From: Desulfallas sp. Bu1-1
GTDB lineage: Bacteria > Bacillota > Desulfotomaculia > Desulfotomaculales > Desulfallaceae
DNA: 64,000 bases
NCBI RefSeq assembly: GCF_015594625.1
Contig: NZ_JADNRQ010000001.1
Location: forward strand, 457,986 to 521,985
Direction of reading: 5' to 3'
This document shows, one piece after another, positions 25,931 through 35,126 of the stretch (position 1 is its first letter; every line of letters begins with the position of its first letter). A program made the translations under genes and the position numbers. Below the pieces are notes generated by a model. The model had not been told where the DNA came from. It made no database searches and saw only the letters and a program-made list of their open reading frames with translations.

Positions 25931-26005
25931 GCGGAAGTAGCTCAGTGGTAGAGCATCGCCTTGCCAAGGCGAGGGCCGCGGGTTCGAATCCCGTCTTCCG
26001 CTCCA
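25931..26005 (+). tRNA. tRNA-Gly (GCC)
   Basis: GCGGAAG/CTTCCGC acceptor stem, anticodon loop TTGCCAA, GGTTCGAATCC T-arm and encoded CCA. Confidence 0.96.
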
Positions 26006-26014
26006 GTAATAAAA

Positions 26015-26051
26015 GGATTCCGGAGAATTAAGCTTCTCCGGAATCCTTTTT
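26015..26051 (+). terminator. Terminator of the Asp-Phe-Gly tRNA operon
   Basis: Perfect 13-bp stem GGATTCCGGAGAA / TTCTCCGGAATCC, then TTTTT. Confidence 0.92.
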
Positions 26052-26204
26052 GGTGCCAGTTAAGCCATCGCGTATCTAACTCACTTTATAAATTTTCCCT
26101 CTGCTTTATTTGAGCATCCAGAGTTTTAATCTTAAACCGGGCAGGAGGGTAGTTTATTTTACTTTGGCGACATATTGGCTACGGGAAATTAGCAGCAATT
26201 ACCC

Positions 26205-26233
26205 TTGACTGGGTGGCGGCAATTTGTTATTAT
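26205..26233 (+). promoter_or_regulatory. Promoter of tRNA-Cys
   Basis: TTGACT, 17-bp spacer, TATTAT (with an overlapping TATAAT 3 bases on), 32 bases before the tRNA. Confidence 0.7.
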
Positions 26234-26265
26234 AATAAACACGCACGGCAAAGTTAATCATTTAA

Positions 26266-26340
26266 GGCGACATAGCCAAGTGGTAAGGCAGAGGACTGCA
26301 AATCCTTTACTCCCCGGTTCGAATCCGGGTGTCGCCTCCA
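26266..26340 (+). tRNA. tRNA-Cys (GCA)
   Basis: GGCGACA/TGTCGCC acceptor stem, anticodon loop CTGCAAA, GGTTCGAATCC T-arm, encoded CCA; stands alone with its own promoter and terminator. Confidence 0.96.
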
Positions 26341-26353
26341 GTATTACAGCGAA

Positions 26354-26395
26354 GAGGGTTTCGGGATATTTCATCCCGGGGCCCTCTTTCGTTTT
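26354..26395 (+). terminator. Terminator of tRNA-Cys
   Basis: 14-bp stem (GAGGGTTTCGGGAT / ATCCCGGGGCCCTC, three G-U pairs), then TTTCGTTTT. Confidence 0.85.
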
Positions 26396-26457
26396 GCGCA
26401 GGTTGTGCTGGGGATCTGGAGGATTATTGTAGAACAAGCATAAATTTAACTCATAGA

Positions 26458-27729
26458 TTATTTTCTAACGCCCTTAGTAATAATAAGCCTGCTGCTAAAA
26501 AACGCCCCCAGAGCTGCAAGTACCGCTGCCAAAAGAAAGGCCCCGGTAAAGGATGAAGTGTGTTCTTTAACATACCCCGCAATAATAGGTCCCAGCACCT
26601 GTCCAAACCCGAAAACGAACGTAATCAAGCCGAGAACGGCCGGGGCACGCTTGGCGTCGCTGATATCACCACAGCAAGATGCAGCCAGGCCGGGTATGCT
26701 CCAGGCGGTCAACCCGTAAAGAATAGCGGGCAACCATAGTAAAAACCCTGTTGAAAATTTAAACAAAAGTAAAGTATAGCATAATGCCTGAACTAAAAAA
26801 ACTGTAATCAATATCGAGCGGCGCCCAAACTTGTCGGATAGTATTCCCCACACCACGCAACTACCGATGCTTAACATACCCACCGTTCCCCAGATACTTC
26901 CGGCCAGCTCCTCTGTGCATTTAATCTCATTTATTAAAAAAGTAACTAAAAACGTTGCCGTTATGATATAGGAAAACCCAAAACAAAAGTATAAGGCGGC
27001 CAGCCAGGGAACACCGTTAATTCTTAACAAGTCCTTTACCCCCGGGGGGTTGGAAGTTGTTGTCTCTTCTTGCGCCATTTTGAAGCCCACCCCTATGGGC
27101 ATCAGGTTCTTTTCCGAGGGGTGGTTCCGCAATACCAACCAGGAAGCGATACCAACAAGGATAACAATCCCGCCCAGGATAAACCAGTTATACCGCCACC
27201 CTGCCTCCTGAAAGGCTTCATTAACATAAGGAACCACCCAACCCGTAAAAGCAATGGCCAGGCCCGAACCTCCCACCAGAAACCCCGTAGCCATTCCCCG
27301 GCGGGTGGGTGCAAACCAGGCTGATGCCAGGCCCATCACGGAAACGTTGCTTCCCGCACTGCCGACCCCGGTAAGAAAACGCGTCAAGGCAGCTTGATAA
27401 GGGCCGTGCACCAAGCCGGTCAATATCATGGTCAAACCGGTCCACAAAAGGGCAATTGCTATTATTGCCCGTGGCCCGAACCTGGTGGCCAGCAGACCTG
27501 CGATCAAGGCGCTGATAAAATAACCGAACATATTTGCAGAAGCAATGAAACCGGTCTGGTTATGGGTTAAATTTAAACTTTGCTGCATGGACGGCAAAAT
27601 CATTCCATACCCGAAACGGGCCAGGCCCAACGCACCGGCAACTACAAAAATGCCCATCACCAGTATTGTCCAACCGTAATGAATACTCGCGAACCTTCCC
27701 GCCTTAAATTGGGACCTGCCGGGCTCCAT
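26458..27729 (-). CDS. MFS transporter, YbfB/YjiJ-like
   Basis: Product of 423 aa with 12 membrane helices. ATG 27729 follows AAGGAG by 9 nt; the longer frame to 27762 has no such site. The first helix region GWTILVMGIFVVAGALGLAR followed by FGYGMILPSM is the signature of YbfB/YjiJ (DUF1228-type) members; motif A-like loops LLATRFGPRAI and ILSDKFGRRSI are present. Substrate unknown. Confidence 0.82.
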   Translation of the reverse strand: MEPGRSQFKAGRFASIHYGWTILVMGIFVVAGALGLARFGYGMILPSMQQSLNLTHNQTGFIASANMFGYFISALIAGLLATRFGPRAIIAIALLWTGLTMILTGLVHGPYQAALTRFLTGVGSAGSNVSVMGLASAWFAPTRRGMATGFLVGGSGLAIAFTGWVVPYVNEAFQEAGWRYNWFILGGIVILVGIASWLVLRNHPSEKNLMPIGVGFKMAQEETTTSNPPGVKDLLRINGVPWLAALYFCFGFSYIITATFLVTFLINEIKCTEELAGSIWGTVGMLSIGSCVVWGILSDKFGRRSILITVFLVQALCYTLLLFKFSTGFLLWLPAILYGLTAWSIPGLAASCCGDISDAKRAPAVLGLITFVFGFGQVLGPIIAGYVKEHTSSFTGAFLLAAVLAALGAFFSSRLIITKGVRK

Positions 27730-27860
27730 GTTCTCATTCTCCTTACTTAGATGGTATTTCAAAAATTACAACCAGGGTAATTATACCAAAAAAGTTTTAG
27801 CAAGAATGTATTGGAATAAAATTATATGGTAAACTTAATACCGGAACAGGGGTGAAGAAA

Positions 27861-28010
27861 ATGGAAGATAAGCAAATTAAAATCTGCCCAAGGTGTAACA
27901 GGCAATTCGAAGGTTTATGGACCGCAAGCAGGAGGGATAACCGGCATATTTGCGATGATTGCTTAAAAAACGAAGTTGTTGAGGATTTCTATAACAACTG
28001 CCTGCTATAA
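27861..28010 (+). CDS. Small zinc-ribbon protein, 49 aa
   Basis: ATG 27861, with GGGGTGAAG upstream, encodes a 49-residue protein with two CxxC knuckles (CPRC and CDDC, 18 residues apart), the standard spacing of a zinc ribbon. Acidic C-terminal tail (NEVVEDFYNN) ending in Cys-Leu-Leu. It stands 37 bases before the flavoredoxin gene and may be co-transcribed with it. Too short for most gene finders, but the Cys pattern and spacing support it. Confidence 0.65.
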   Translation: MEDKQIKICPRCNRQFEGLWTASRRDNRHICDDCLKNEVVEDFYNNCLL

Positions 28011-28047
28011 CCACCGGCAGTTTACTTAAACATTGGAGGGGATGCAA

Positions 28048-28623
28048 GTGAAAAAGAGCCTGGGTGCCAAAACCATACTTTATCCAACGCCTGTTTTGAT
28101 TGTCGGTACTTATGACCAAAAGGGCAAGCCGAATGTGATGAACGCCGCCTGGGGAGGTATTTGCTGTTCGGTCCCGCCGTGTATTTCTGTTTCGCTCAGA
28201 AAAGCTACTTACACCTACGAAAACATTATGGCGAGAAAGGCCTATACAATAAACATCCCTTCGGAAGACTATGCGAAAGAGGCGGATTATTTTGGTTTAG
28301 TTTCAGGCCGGGATGTCGACAAATTTGCCAGGTCCGGTCTGACGCCCGTCAAAAGCGACCTGGTAGATGCTCCGTATATAGCGGAGTTTCCGTTAATTTT
28401 AGAATGTAAGGTCATTCATATCTTTGAAATCGGACTGCATACACAATTCATCGGGGAGGTTATGGATGTTAAAGCCGATCCGGCCATACTTGGGGAAAAC
28501 GAGGTTCCGGTGATGGAAAAATTAAAACCCATGCTGCATGCTCCGGAAATCAGACATTATTACGGTGTGGGTAAAGATATTGGGGCCGCGTTTTCCATCG
28601 GGAAAGAAATTAAAAACAGATGA
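28048..28623 (+). CDS. Flavoredoxin-type FMN-binding flavin reductase
   Basis: Product of 191 aa. GTG 28048 is 8 nt from GGAGG; earlier in-frame TTG and ATG codons lie on top of the ribosome site. Family features: [51 protein letters not shown]. Members bind FMN in the split-barrel fold and act as flavin reductases or electron carriers in sulfate reducers and methanogens. The GICCS pair of Cys is conserved in this subgroup. Confidence 0.85.
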   Translation: MKKSLGAKTILYPTPVLIVGTYDQKGKPNVMNAAWGGICCSVPPCISVSLRKATYTYENIMARKAYTINIPSEDYAKEADYFGLVSGRDVDKFARSGLTPVKSDLVDAPYIAEFPLILECKVIHIFEIGLHTQFIGEVMDVKADPAILGENEVPVMEKLKPMLHAPEIRHYYGVGKDIGAAFSIGKEIKNR

Positions 28624-28667
28624 TTTCTTGTGGGCAAGTTTGCATTGGGCGGTGGAAGGGATTGCGG

Positions 28668-28698
28668 AACACTCTTATTGAGTGTTTCATTTATTTTT
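28668..28698 (+). terminator. Intrinsic terminator
   Basis: AACACTC TTATT GAGTGTT followed by TCATTTATTTTTT. Confidence 0.75.
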
Positions 28699-28751
28699 TG
28701 TAGTATGATAAAAGGATAAAAGGGTGAAAGTGGAGAAAGGTGGTTATATAG

Positions 28752-29204
28752 TTGGGTAACGGGGATGCAAATAAAATGAAAAATGGCAGTGCCGTTAAAA
28801 ATAACGACGCTGGTAAGGCGCGCATGGAAAAAGACGCTTTGGCCAAGCTTTTGGGAATTGAGCTGCTTGAGATGGAACCAGGTTACGCCAGGGCGGTGAT
28901 GAAGGTAACGCCGGAGTTGCTCAACGGAGCGGGTGTGACTCACGGCGGCGCTATTTTTACCCTCGCCGACGTGGTTTTTGCCGCCGCCAGCAATGCCCAT
29001 GGCCCGGTGGCGCTGGCATTAAACGTAAACATCAATTTTTTAAAGGCTACCACTGAGGGTGCCGTTCTTACCGCCACTGCCCGCGAGGACAACCTGACCA
29101 GAAAGACCGGCCTCTATCGCATGGAAGTCAAGGACGAAAGCGGCAGAACGGTTGCCCTGGCGGAAGGCCTGGTTTATCGCATGAGCGGGGACGGCAATTC
29201 ATGA
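28752..29204 (+). CDS. PaaI-type hotdog thioesterase
   Basis: Product of 150 aa with a polar 25-residue lead before the hotdog fold. Catalytic region NGAGVTHGGAIFTLADVVF (Asn, HGG and Asp), then NVNINFLKATTEGAVLTATA. It hydrolyses aryl- or acyl-CoA thioesters. TTG 28752 is the first in-frame start after AGAAAGGTGG; an internal ATG at about residue 25 is possible. It sits beside, but convergent to, the acyl-CoA operon at 29457-35906. Confidence 0.82.
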   Translation: MGNGDANKMKNGSAVKNNDAGKARMEKDALAKLLGIELLEMEPGYARAVMKVTPELLNGAGVTHGGAIFTLADVVFAAASNAHGPVALALNVNINFLKATTEGAVLTATAREDNLTRKTGLYRMEVKDESGRTVALAEGLVYRMSGDGNS

Positions 29205-29217
29205 TGATTTTCAAGAG

Positions 29218-29340
29218 CTACTCGTTTTTACGAACTCTTTTTAAAACCGCCCGGAGATGAAATTCAGCGGCCGCCAGTTCATAAATGGCCGCGTCTATCT
29301 TATCCGGCGTGCTGGCATTGTTAAACCGATGCTCATTCAT
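29218..29340 (-). CDS. DUF2508 (YaaL)-like mini-protein, 40 aa
   Basis: On the minus strand ATG 29340 opens a 40-residue frame, MNEHRFNNASTPDKIDAAIY then ELAAAEFHLRAVLKRVRKNE. The pattern F...(T)PD.ID.AIYEL.AAE....LLK is that of DUF2508/YaaL proteins, usually 70-80 aa, lacking their N-terminal helix here. No clear ribosome site precedes it, so it may be a truncated remnant rather than an active gene. Confidence 0.4.
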   Translation of the reverse strand: MNEHRFNNASTPDKIDAAIYELAAAEFHLRAVLKRVRKNE

Positions 29341-29428
29341 ACATGGCGCCTATATTTATTTTGTCGTAAATCATATCATGTTATTATTGAATTTTTGATT
29401 GGATCCCAATAGGTATTGTTCATAAAAA

Positions 29429-29450
29429 ATGGGGGCATTTTGCCCCCGGT
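29429..29450 (-). terminator. Terminator of the acyl-CoA operon
   Basis: GGGGGC ATTTT GCCCCC just past the acyl-CoA dehydrogenase stop; on the minus strand it is followed by ATTTTTTATG. Confidence 0.75.
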
Positions 29451-29456
29451 TTCAAC

Positions 29457-30698
29457 TTATGCCCCGTAATTTCTAAGAATGGCTTCGGCCGCCGCCAGGC
29501 CCAATACGTCGTTGGACCCGTCTTCAATCAGTGCCGACCTGGTATCGCGGAACAATTTTTCAATATGGTACTCCTTGCTGACCCCGTACCCTCCGAAAAG
29601 CTGCACCGCTTCGTGGGCCACCTCGAAAGCCGCCTGGGTGCAGTAAACTTTTGATGCGATGGAGTATTCCGTGCGGGGTGGAGTGTTGCTCAGGTTATAA
29701 ACCATCGCCTTGCGGGAGATGGCCCGGCAGGTTTCAACCTTCATGAACATTTCGAAGAGTTTTTTCTGCACCAGCTGGTGCTCGCAAAGGAGTTTCCCAC
29801 CCTGCACCCGTTCCCTGGAATAGGTCAGGGCCTCCTCAAAAGCCGCCCGCGCCACTCCGGTGAAAAACGCGCCCATGCAGGCGTTGGCCGTGGCCAGGGT
29901 CATATCCAGCATGGCCTCGTAGGTATCCGGCTCCGCCACCATGCACCAACCCGGGATGCGCACATTGTCGAAAATGATCTCCCCCTGGGGCAATTCGCGC
30001 TGTCCCAGCTTGTTCAGAGGTTTGCCTCTGGAGATGCCGGGCAAGTCGAGCGGGATGATGGCGATGCCGCCGCCGGCCATGCCCATGGACTGGTCGATAT
30101 TTAAGAATAGCAATGCGTGCGTGGCATGGGTGCCGTTGGAAACCCAGGCCGACTTTTGACCGTTGATCACCCACCCGTCGCCCTCCCGCCGGGCCCTTAC
30201 ATTTCCGGTAATCTTGGGATCGTGGAAATATGGGGTGCCGGCCACCAGCATGTCCGAACCGTGGTCGGGCTCGGTGATGGCCCAGCAGCCGATGAAATTG
30301 CAGCCGGTATCGTTGACAAAGGGCTCAACGATATTTTTAATCAAGGCGTCTTCCCCGATTAAAGAGGCAAAGAAGGAGGGGAAGGTGTCAACCCCCAGGG
30401 AAACCGCAAAGCCTGCGCTGCCCCAGGCAATTTCCTCCCAGAAGATGTGCAGTTCCAGGGGAGACAGGCCCATGCCTCCGAAATGTTCCGGTATAAACAC
30501 GGTGTGGTAGCCCAGTTTTTTCATTTGCCCCATGACGTCCCAGTAGATGGACTCCTTTTTTAAAACGTCCCCGGGGTCGGCCAGGGCATCCAGTTGGATG
30601 GCGGCCGGGCGAATGACCTCTTTGGCAAATTTGTGCACCGCTTTTTTCAGCGCTATCTGCTCATCGGTCAAATTCATATCCAGTTCCAAGTATTCCAT
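29457..30698 (-). CDS. Acyl-CoA dehydrogenase
   Basis: Product of 413 aa, last gene of a six-gene operon. Family motifs: IPEHFGGMGL, CWAITEPDHGSD for FAD/substrate contacts, DGWVINGQKSAWVSNG, and QLFGGYGVSKEYHIEKLFRD. The catalytic Glu falls in SALIEDGSNDVL, where most members have IYEGT. It introduces the alpha-beta double bond into an acyl-CoA. An electron-transfer flavoprotein is not encoded nearby. It starts 4 nt after the preceding gene's stop. Confidence 0.9.
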   Translation of the reverse strand: MEYLELDMNLTDEQIALKKAVHKFAKEVIRPAAIQLDALADPGDVLKKESIYWDVMGQMKKLGYHTVFIPEHFGGMGLSPLELHIFWEEIAWGSAGFAVSLGVDTFPSFFASLIGEDALIKNIVEPFVNDTGCNFIGCWAITEPDHGSDMLVAGTPYFHDPKITGNVRARREGDGWVINGQKSAWVSNGTHATHALLFLNIDQSMGMAGGGIAIIPLDLPGISRGKPLNKLGQRELPQGEIIFDNVRIPGWCMVAEPDTYEAMLDMTLATANACMGAFFTGVARAAFEEALTYSRERVQGGKLLCEHQLVQKKLFEMFMKVETCRAISRKAMVYNLSNTPPRTEYSIASKVYCTQAAFEVAHEAVQLFGGYGVSKEYHIEKLFRDTRSALIEDGSNDVLGLAAAEAILRNYGA

Positions 30699-30702
30699 GG
30701 GA

Positions 30703-32322
30703 CTAACCCCCTATTGATTTAATGTAATCGTTAAATTTAAAAACGTTGGCGGCATCGGGATGGAACTGCTCCCTGAGCAGCCGGTCCAGGTTCTTTTCGG
30801 AAACGGTTTTGGGAATTTCGTCGACGCACTGGATGTAAGAGGGCACGGCGTTTTTCTCCAGCCCCCTGATACAGGCTTCAAACAGCGATTGCGGGTCGAG
30901 CGCGCGTCCTGGAAAGGGCACCACTGCCGCCACCAGGTCGCTTTCCCCGGGGGCTCCGCTGGCGGCTGGAATGCCGTAAACGCAGACCTCCGAAACGTCC
31001 GGGTGTTCGGCCATCACCTTTTCCACGTAATCCGGTTGGATAAAATCACCCTGTCGCCTGATGCCCCCGCCCTTACGGAAGTCAAAGAAAAACCAGCCGT
31101 CTTTGTCCATGTGGCACATATCGCCCGTGCGTAGCCAGCCGCCGCGGGTCTTTTCCTGGGACGCCCGCGGGTTGCCGTGGTATTCCACGGTGGTTTCCCC
31201 CTGCACCATCCTGCAGATCAATTCACCGATCTCTCCCGGGGCGCACTCGGTATCGTCTTCCCGCACCACCTTCATTTCCATCAGGCCGGGCAGAGGCTTG
31301 CCGAACGACCCAACCGGGCCCTGACCGGGCGGTTTGTGGGCGAATCCTCCTTCAACGGCGCCGTACCACTCGTGAATCTGCACGTTGAAACGCTTTTCAA
31401 AGGCCTCCCAGATGGCGACGGGCGTTCCCGCGCTCAGCACCTTGCGTACCGGGTTATCTCCGTCGTTTTCCCGGGCGGGCTCGCTGTAGATGCCCATCAT
31501 CATCCCGCCCAGCAGCGAGAAGGTGGTGCAGCCGTACTTGCGGCAGATGTCCCAGATCCGGCTCTTGGTGAAGTTGCGGCTGAACACGGCCCGTATTCCC
31601 AGGCCCAGGGCGGGCATGAGGGTTACCGCCTGGGCGTTGCCGTGGGTGAAGGAAAGACCGGTGTAGAGGATGTCATCGTCCGTGTACTGCCAGACGAGCT
31701 TGGCCAGTAAATTGTAAAGCATTAGCCTGTCCTCCGCCACCCGCACCCCCTTGGGGTTGCCGGTGGTTCCCGAAGTATAAATTATTTCCAGTGGCACCTT
31801 GGGGTCGTTTTTGGGCCGGTCCACCGGTCCCGGGTCCGGCCCGGCCAGAAGTTCGTTCAGGCTGGGGTAGAGGTCGCTGACGGGTTCATCAAAGCCGGGT
31901 TTATACATGACCCCGATGACCTTGAGACCGGGCAGGTTGGCGAGTACAGGCTCCACCTGGTCGATTAATTCGTTGGCGAAGATGATTCCCTTGGCGCCCG
32001 AGTTCGACAGTTGGAACCGGAGTTTATCCCCCTTGGAGCGCGGGTCGATGGGGACCAGTACCGCGCCGGTCATGGACGCCGCAACCATGCTGTACACAAA
32101 TTCCGGGTGGTTGCGCATGACCAGGGCAAAGGTATCGCCCTGTCCGATGCCGTTTTGCAGCAGCGCATGCGCAATTTTGCAGCCGTTGGCAAAGATGCCG
32201 GCGTAGGTTATTACCTCGTCGGGATATGTTCCGTTTTCAAAAGTAAGCAGCGGAAAATCCGGTTTCTCTTCCACCTTTTTGGCTATCTCGGTGGCCAGTA
32301 TTCCTCCAACATTCTGAGCCAT
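30703..32322 (-). CDS. AMP-forming acyl-CoA synthetase
   Basis: Product of 539 aa from ATG 32322 (GGAGG at 7 nt). The adenylate-forming motifs are intact: YTSGTTGNPKGV, the WYGAVEGG substrate/ATP block, TGDMCHMDKDGWFFF and, near the end, EIPKTVSEKNLDR with the catalytic Lys. The G/E-rich hinge and ANL architecture resemble crotonobetaine/carnitine-CoA ligases and medium-chain ligases. It would activate the free acid that the rest of the operon degrades. Substrate not predictable from sequence alone. Confidence 0.9.
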   Translation of the reverse strand: MAQNVGGILATEIAKKVEEKPDFPLLTFENGTYPDEVITYAGIFANGCKIAHALLQNGIGQGDTFALVMRNHPEFVYSMVAASMTGAVLVPIDPRSKGDKLRFQLSNSGAKGIIFANELIDQVEPVLANLPGLKVIGVMYKPGFDEPVSDLYPSLNELLAGPDPGPVDRPKNDPKVPLEIIYTSGTTGNPKGVRVAEDRLMLYNLLAKLVWQYTDDDILYTGLSFTHGNAQAVTLMPALGLGIRAVFSRNFTKSRIWDICRKYGCTTFSLLGGMMMGIYSEPARENDGDNPVRKVLSAGTPVAIWEAFEKRFNVQIHEWYGAVEGGFAHKPPGQGPVGSFGKPLPGLMEMKVVREDDTECAPGEIGELICRMVQGETTVEYHGNPRASQEKTRGGWLRTGDMCHMDKDGWFFFDFRKGGGIRRQGDFIQPDYVEKVMAEHPDVSEVCVYGIPAASGAPGESDLVAAVVPFPGRALDPQSLFEACIRGLEKNAVPSYIQCVDEIPKTVSEKNLDRLLREQFHPDAANVFKFNDYIKSIGG

Positions 32323-32345
32323 TGCGGTTCCTCCTTGCAACGTAA

Positions 32346-32738
32346 CTATTCCTTGGGCAGACCGTATTTTGCACAGAGTTTGGGGTAGTTTTCGTAGTTG
32401 GGTCCCAATAGCGGAAGCAGTTTCATTACCTTGTCCATCGAACCCTTGCTGGTGATCAGCCGCTTGGCCATGGCGGCCGGCAGGGTAATTTGTTTCAACC
32501 AGAATTTATGGGCGATATCAGCCGCCAGGTTCATTTCCACGTCTGCCTTAAAGTTCTGGTCGCCGGTTTTCACTCCATCCGGGGTGATCCACAGCGTCCC
32601 GTCCGGGTCGGTCAGATTGTACTTGACCGTCAGCCCGGCTTGCTTCATTTTGGGCCCGCTTTCCGGGTGCTCCAGCAATCCCGTCCAAAGTTCACCTAGC
32701 ACCTCATACATTTGAGCGGTATTTTTAAAAACTCCCAT
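32346..32738 (-). CDS. SCP2 sterol-carrier-domain protein
   Basis: Product of 130 aa from ATG 32738, GGAGG at 8 nt. Single SCP2 fold: VKYNLTDPDGTLWITPDG, FKADVEMNLAADIAHKFWL then AAMAKRLITSKGSMDKVMKL with the family's final basic helix. SCP2 domains bind fatty acyl-CoA or sterol-like lipids and present them to enzymes. The gene sits between the SCP-x-type thiolase and the ligase, recalling the eukaryotic SCP-x fusion of thiolase and SCP2, here as separate genes. A second SCP2 protein is encoded at 42617-42937. Confidence 0.88.
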   Translation of the reverse strand: MGVFKNTAQMYEVLGELWTGLLEHPESGPKMKQAGLTVKYNLTDPDGTLWITPDGVKTGDQNFKADVEMNLAADIAHKFWLKQITLPAAMAKRLITSKGSMDKVMKLLPLLGPNYENYPKLCAKYGLPKE

Positions 32739-32783
32739 GGTCAAAACCTCCTTTTGGGGTTGCTTGATTTGACAGTGTTAATC

Positions 32784-34031
32784 TTATTGGCGATTGGCTT
32801 TCTCAAAAATGCCGATCACCATGGCGGCCTCCTCAAGGCCGATGTTGCCGCCGCCGTTTTCAACAAGGCCCAGGCGGGCGCCCTCCACCTGGCGCGGGCC
32901 GGCCTCGCCGCGTAGTTGGACGACAATTTCGTAAATCATGGCCAGGCCCGAGGCGCCGATGGGGTGTCCCCGCGATTCCAGGCCGCCGGAAGTGTTGACG
33001 GGGATCCTGCCCCCCAGCCTGGTGGCTCCGGATTCGGCGAACGGCCCGCCTTCACCCCTGGCGCAGAAGCCCAAAGCCTCGGTTTGGTGCAATTCACCGA
33101 AAGCGGTGGCGTCGTGTACCTCGGCCACGTTGATGTCCTCGGGGCCCACGCCCGCAAGGTTGTAAGCCCGGCGCGACAGGCGGACGCTGATTTCCTCGTC
33201 TTCCGAAGGCCGGTCCATGCCCGAACCCAGGACACAGGCCCTCACCTTGACCGGCCGGGGGGCGGCGAGCTTGTTCAGGAACGCCCGGGAGCAAAGCACT
33301 GCCGCCGCCGCGCCGTCACCCACCGGGGAGCACATCGAGCGGGTCAGCGGGTAGGAAACCGGCACGTCCGCCAGCACTTCTTCCACTGTCATGTTCTTTT
33401 GGATCTGGGCCAGCGGGTTCAGGCTGCCGTGATAATGGTTTTTGGCGGCGATGACGGCCAGCTGCCGCTGGGTGGTTCCGTATTTGGCCATGTGCAACCG
33501 GCAGGCGGAGGCGTATAAATCCATAAAGATGCTGCGGCCCTGGCCGGGCGGGGCCTGGTCTTCGGGGATCTTGACCGCCGCCTGCTTATCCTGTTCCATC
33601 AGGCTTCGGATTTGGGCCGCGGTGTTTTCCACATCCAGGCAGGAGGCATAGGATTTGAGGGCAAAGGCCTTGTCTTCGTGCGACAGTTTTTCCGCCCCGA
33701 TGGCAAGGGCAACATCGAACATGCCCGAGGCAATGGCCGTATAGGCCAGGTAAAACGCGGTGGAAGCCCCGGCGCAGGCGTTTTCGGTATTGATTACCGG
33801 GATGCCCTCGATTCCCATGGGCCTCAACGCAACCTGGCCCTTTATGGAGTGCTGGTTGCTGTACAAGCCCCAGAAAGTATTGGAAAAATAGGCGGCTTCC
33901 AGGTCCTTCTTCCCAATGCCGGCGTCCCGTAGCGCCTTTTCGGTGGCCTCGGCGGCCATGCCCTTGATGGTGCCGTCCAGGTACTTGCCGAACCGGGTCA
34001 TACCCACGCCGATCACATAAACGTCTCTCAT
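32784..34031 (-). CDS. Thiolase of the SCP-x type
   Basis: Product of 415 aa. The active-site Cys is in NTENACAGASTAFYLAY; the second-half catalytic sites are VAEVHDATAFGELHQTEALG and SGGLESRGHPIGASGLA. The His-Asp-containing EVHDA motif and SGGL.SRGHP are typical of SCP-x/acetoacetyl-type thiolases acting on branched or sterol side chains rather than FadA. Its ribosome site AAAGGAG directly abuts an inserted repeat copy (34049-34262), so the operon is interrupted by the element but probably still read through. Confidence 0.88.
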   Translation of the reverse strand: MRDVYVIGVGMTRFGKYLDGTIKGMAAEATEKALRDAGIGKKDLEAAYFSNTFWGLYSNQHSIKGQVALRPMGIEGIPVINTENACAGASTAFYLAYTAIASGMFDVALAIGAEKLSHEDKAFALKSYASCLDVENTAAQIRSLMEQDKQAAVKIPEDQAPPGQGRSIFMDLYASACRLHMAKYGTTQRQLAVIAAKNHYHGSLNPLAQIQKNMTVEEVLADVPVSYPLTRSMCSPVGDGAAAAVLCSRAFLNKLAAPRPVKVRACVLGSGMDRPSEDEEISVRLSRRAYNLAGVGPEDINVAEVHDATAFGELHQTEALGFCARGEGGPFAESGATRLGGRIPVNTSGGLESRGHPIGASGLAMIYEIVVQLRGEAGPRQVEGARLGLVENGGGNIGLEEAAMVIGIFEKANRQ

Positions 34032-34048
34032 AGGCGGTAATCTCCTTT

Positions 34049-34262
34049 ACCGGTACTTGTATCCAGCGTTCCGGTGGTTTCTTCCGCTCACTTCGCAATT
34101 ATCCTGATAATGTTTGTTAACGCTTACACAAACCTGCCGGGGCAATACTCCACGCCCTTTCGGGATCAAGCTCTGGGGCTGTGACGGGCTGAGCACCGCA
34201 CACGGTGCTTCGCTCGCTCCAGAAAGCCACCGGATCGCCTGTCGAAGTGGTGATTTTTCACA
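34049..34262. repeat. MITE-like dispersed repeat, copy 1 (diverged)
   Basis: Shares with copies at 45041 and 53887 the blocks CCGGTACTTGTAT, TTCGCAATT, GTTAACGCTT, ACGGGCTGAGCACCGCA and CTCCAGAAAGCCACCGGATC in the same order. It lies inside the acyl-CoA operon between the second DUF2148 gene and the thiolase, ending at the thiolase ribosome site. Terminal repeats are degraded. Confidence 0.75.
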
Positions 34263-34290
34263 TTTTTTTTTTGATGGCGACGCTTGCGTC

Positions 34291-35124
34291 TTAGCTGTTT
34301 TTATACCGCGCCTCGATCTGGGGCCCGTATTTGGCGGTCAGTTCGGCCATTTCCATGATCACTTCGTAAAGCTTTTCCTCGGATTGTTCCTGGCGGCCCC
34401 AGGTAATCTGGTTGTTGGCTTCCCACCACCGGTCGGCGGCCTTGAACACCGGGCGGCCGCTTCCGGCAAAGGCCATGAAGTGAGTTGGAATACTGGCCAG
34501 CATGGTGTTGATGTGGTCTTCGTATTTAAACTTGCGGTGCATGATGTCGCGGCTGTACCAGACCATTTCCCGGCTGGGCCCCAGCGGCAAGCCCAGCACG
34601 CTGCTACACCCGGGCAGGTACCCCAGAGTTGCGGCGACGCCGCCGCTGGAGCCCTGGATCCGGTTGTCCACGTTGTACTGGCTGGCTGCGGCGCAGGCCC
34701 AGTCGCATGCGATGCCCAGGTCAAACACCTTCCAGTTGCAGCAGGGCCCGCCGCCAATTACCCCGGTGCCGCGGTTCTCTTTGGCGTACCTGTTAAATTC
34801 CGAGCAGGTGGCAAAACCGCAGGCGCCACAGTTCCAGTTCATTTCAGAAATCGTGGTCTCGGCCCCGATCAGCACCAGCACCGGGGGATTCCCGGCTTCG
34901 TAAAAATCCTTGAAGGTGGTATAGTCCCAGTAAACAAACTGGGAGACCTTGGCCAGTACACCCAGGCCCTCGATAATGGGTACGAGGTCTTCCCCGGTGA
35001 TGATCTCCGCCTGTAGTTTAAGCCTGCCGGTTATCTGCGGCGCCTTATACGCGGCGTGAACCACGTGTTTGGCCACATCCAGCAGGTGCTCCCGGGCAAT
35101 TTCCTTTCCGGTGTATCGTGCCAT
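34291..35124 (-). CDS. DUF2148-type iron-sulfur protein, paralogue 2
   Basis: Product of 277 aa from ATG 35124, 2 nt past the upstream stop and with GAGGAAT before it. The Cys-rich core NWNCGACGFATCSEFNRY ... GGGPCCNWKVFDLGIACDWA resembles the DUF2148 ferredoxin-like domain, able to hold a 4Fe-4S cluster. N-terminal half aligns by eye with its neighbour (GKEIAREHLLDVAKHVVHAA versus SLLAARLMVNAALTAPFAGG). The remaining C-terminal 90 residues are specific. Function undescribed as far as I know; context points to redox work in acyl-CoA metabolism. Confidence 0.7.
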   Translation of the reverse strand: MARYTGKEIAREHLLDVAKHVVHAAYKAPQITGRLKLQAEIITGEDLVPIIEGLGVLAKVSQFVYWDYTTFKDFYEAGNPPVLVLIGAETTISEMNWNCGACGFATCSEFNRYAKENRGTGVIGGGPCCNWKVFDLGIACDWACAAASQYNVDNRIQGSSGGVAATLGYLPGCSSVLGLPLGPSREMVWYSRDIMHRKFKYEDHINTMLASIPTHFMAFAGSGRPVFKAADRWWEANNQITWGRQEQSEEKLYEVIMEMAELTAKYGPQIEARYKNS

Positions 35125-35126
35125 GG

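Noticed and set aside
30760..35016. Several 120-300-codon plus-strand frames inside the acyl-CoA operon
   Set aside because: All lie antisense to well-identified genes and have no supporting features.
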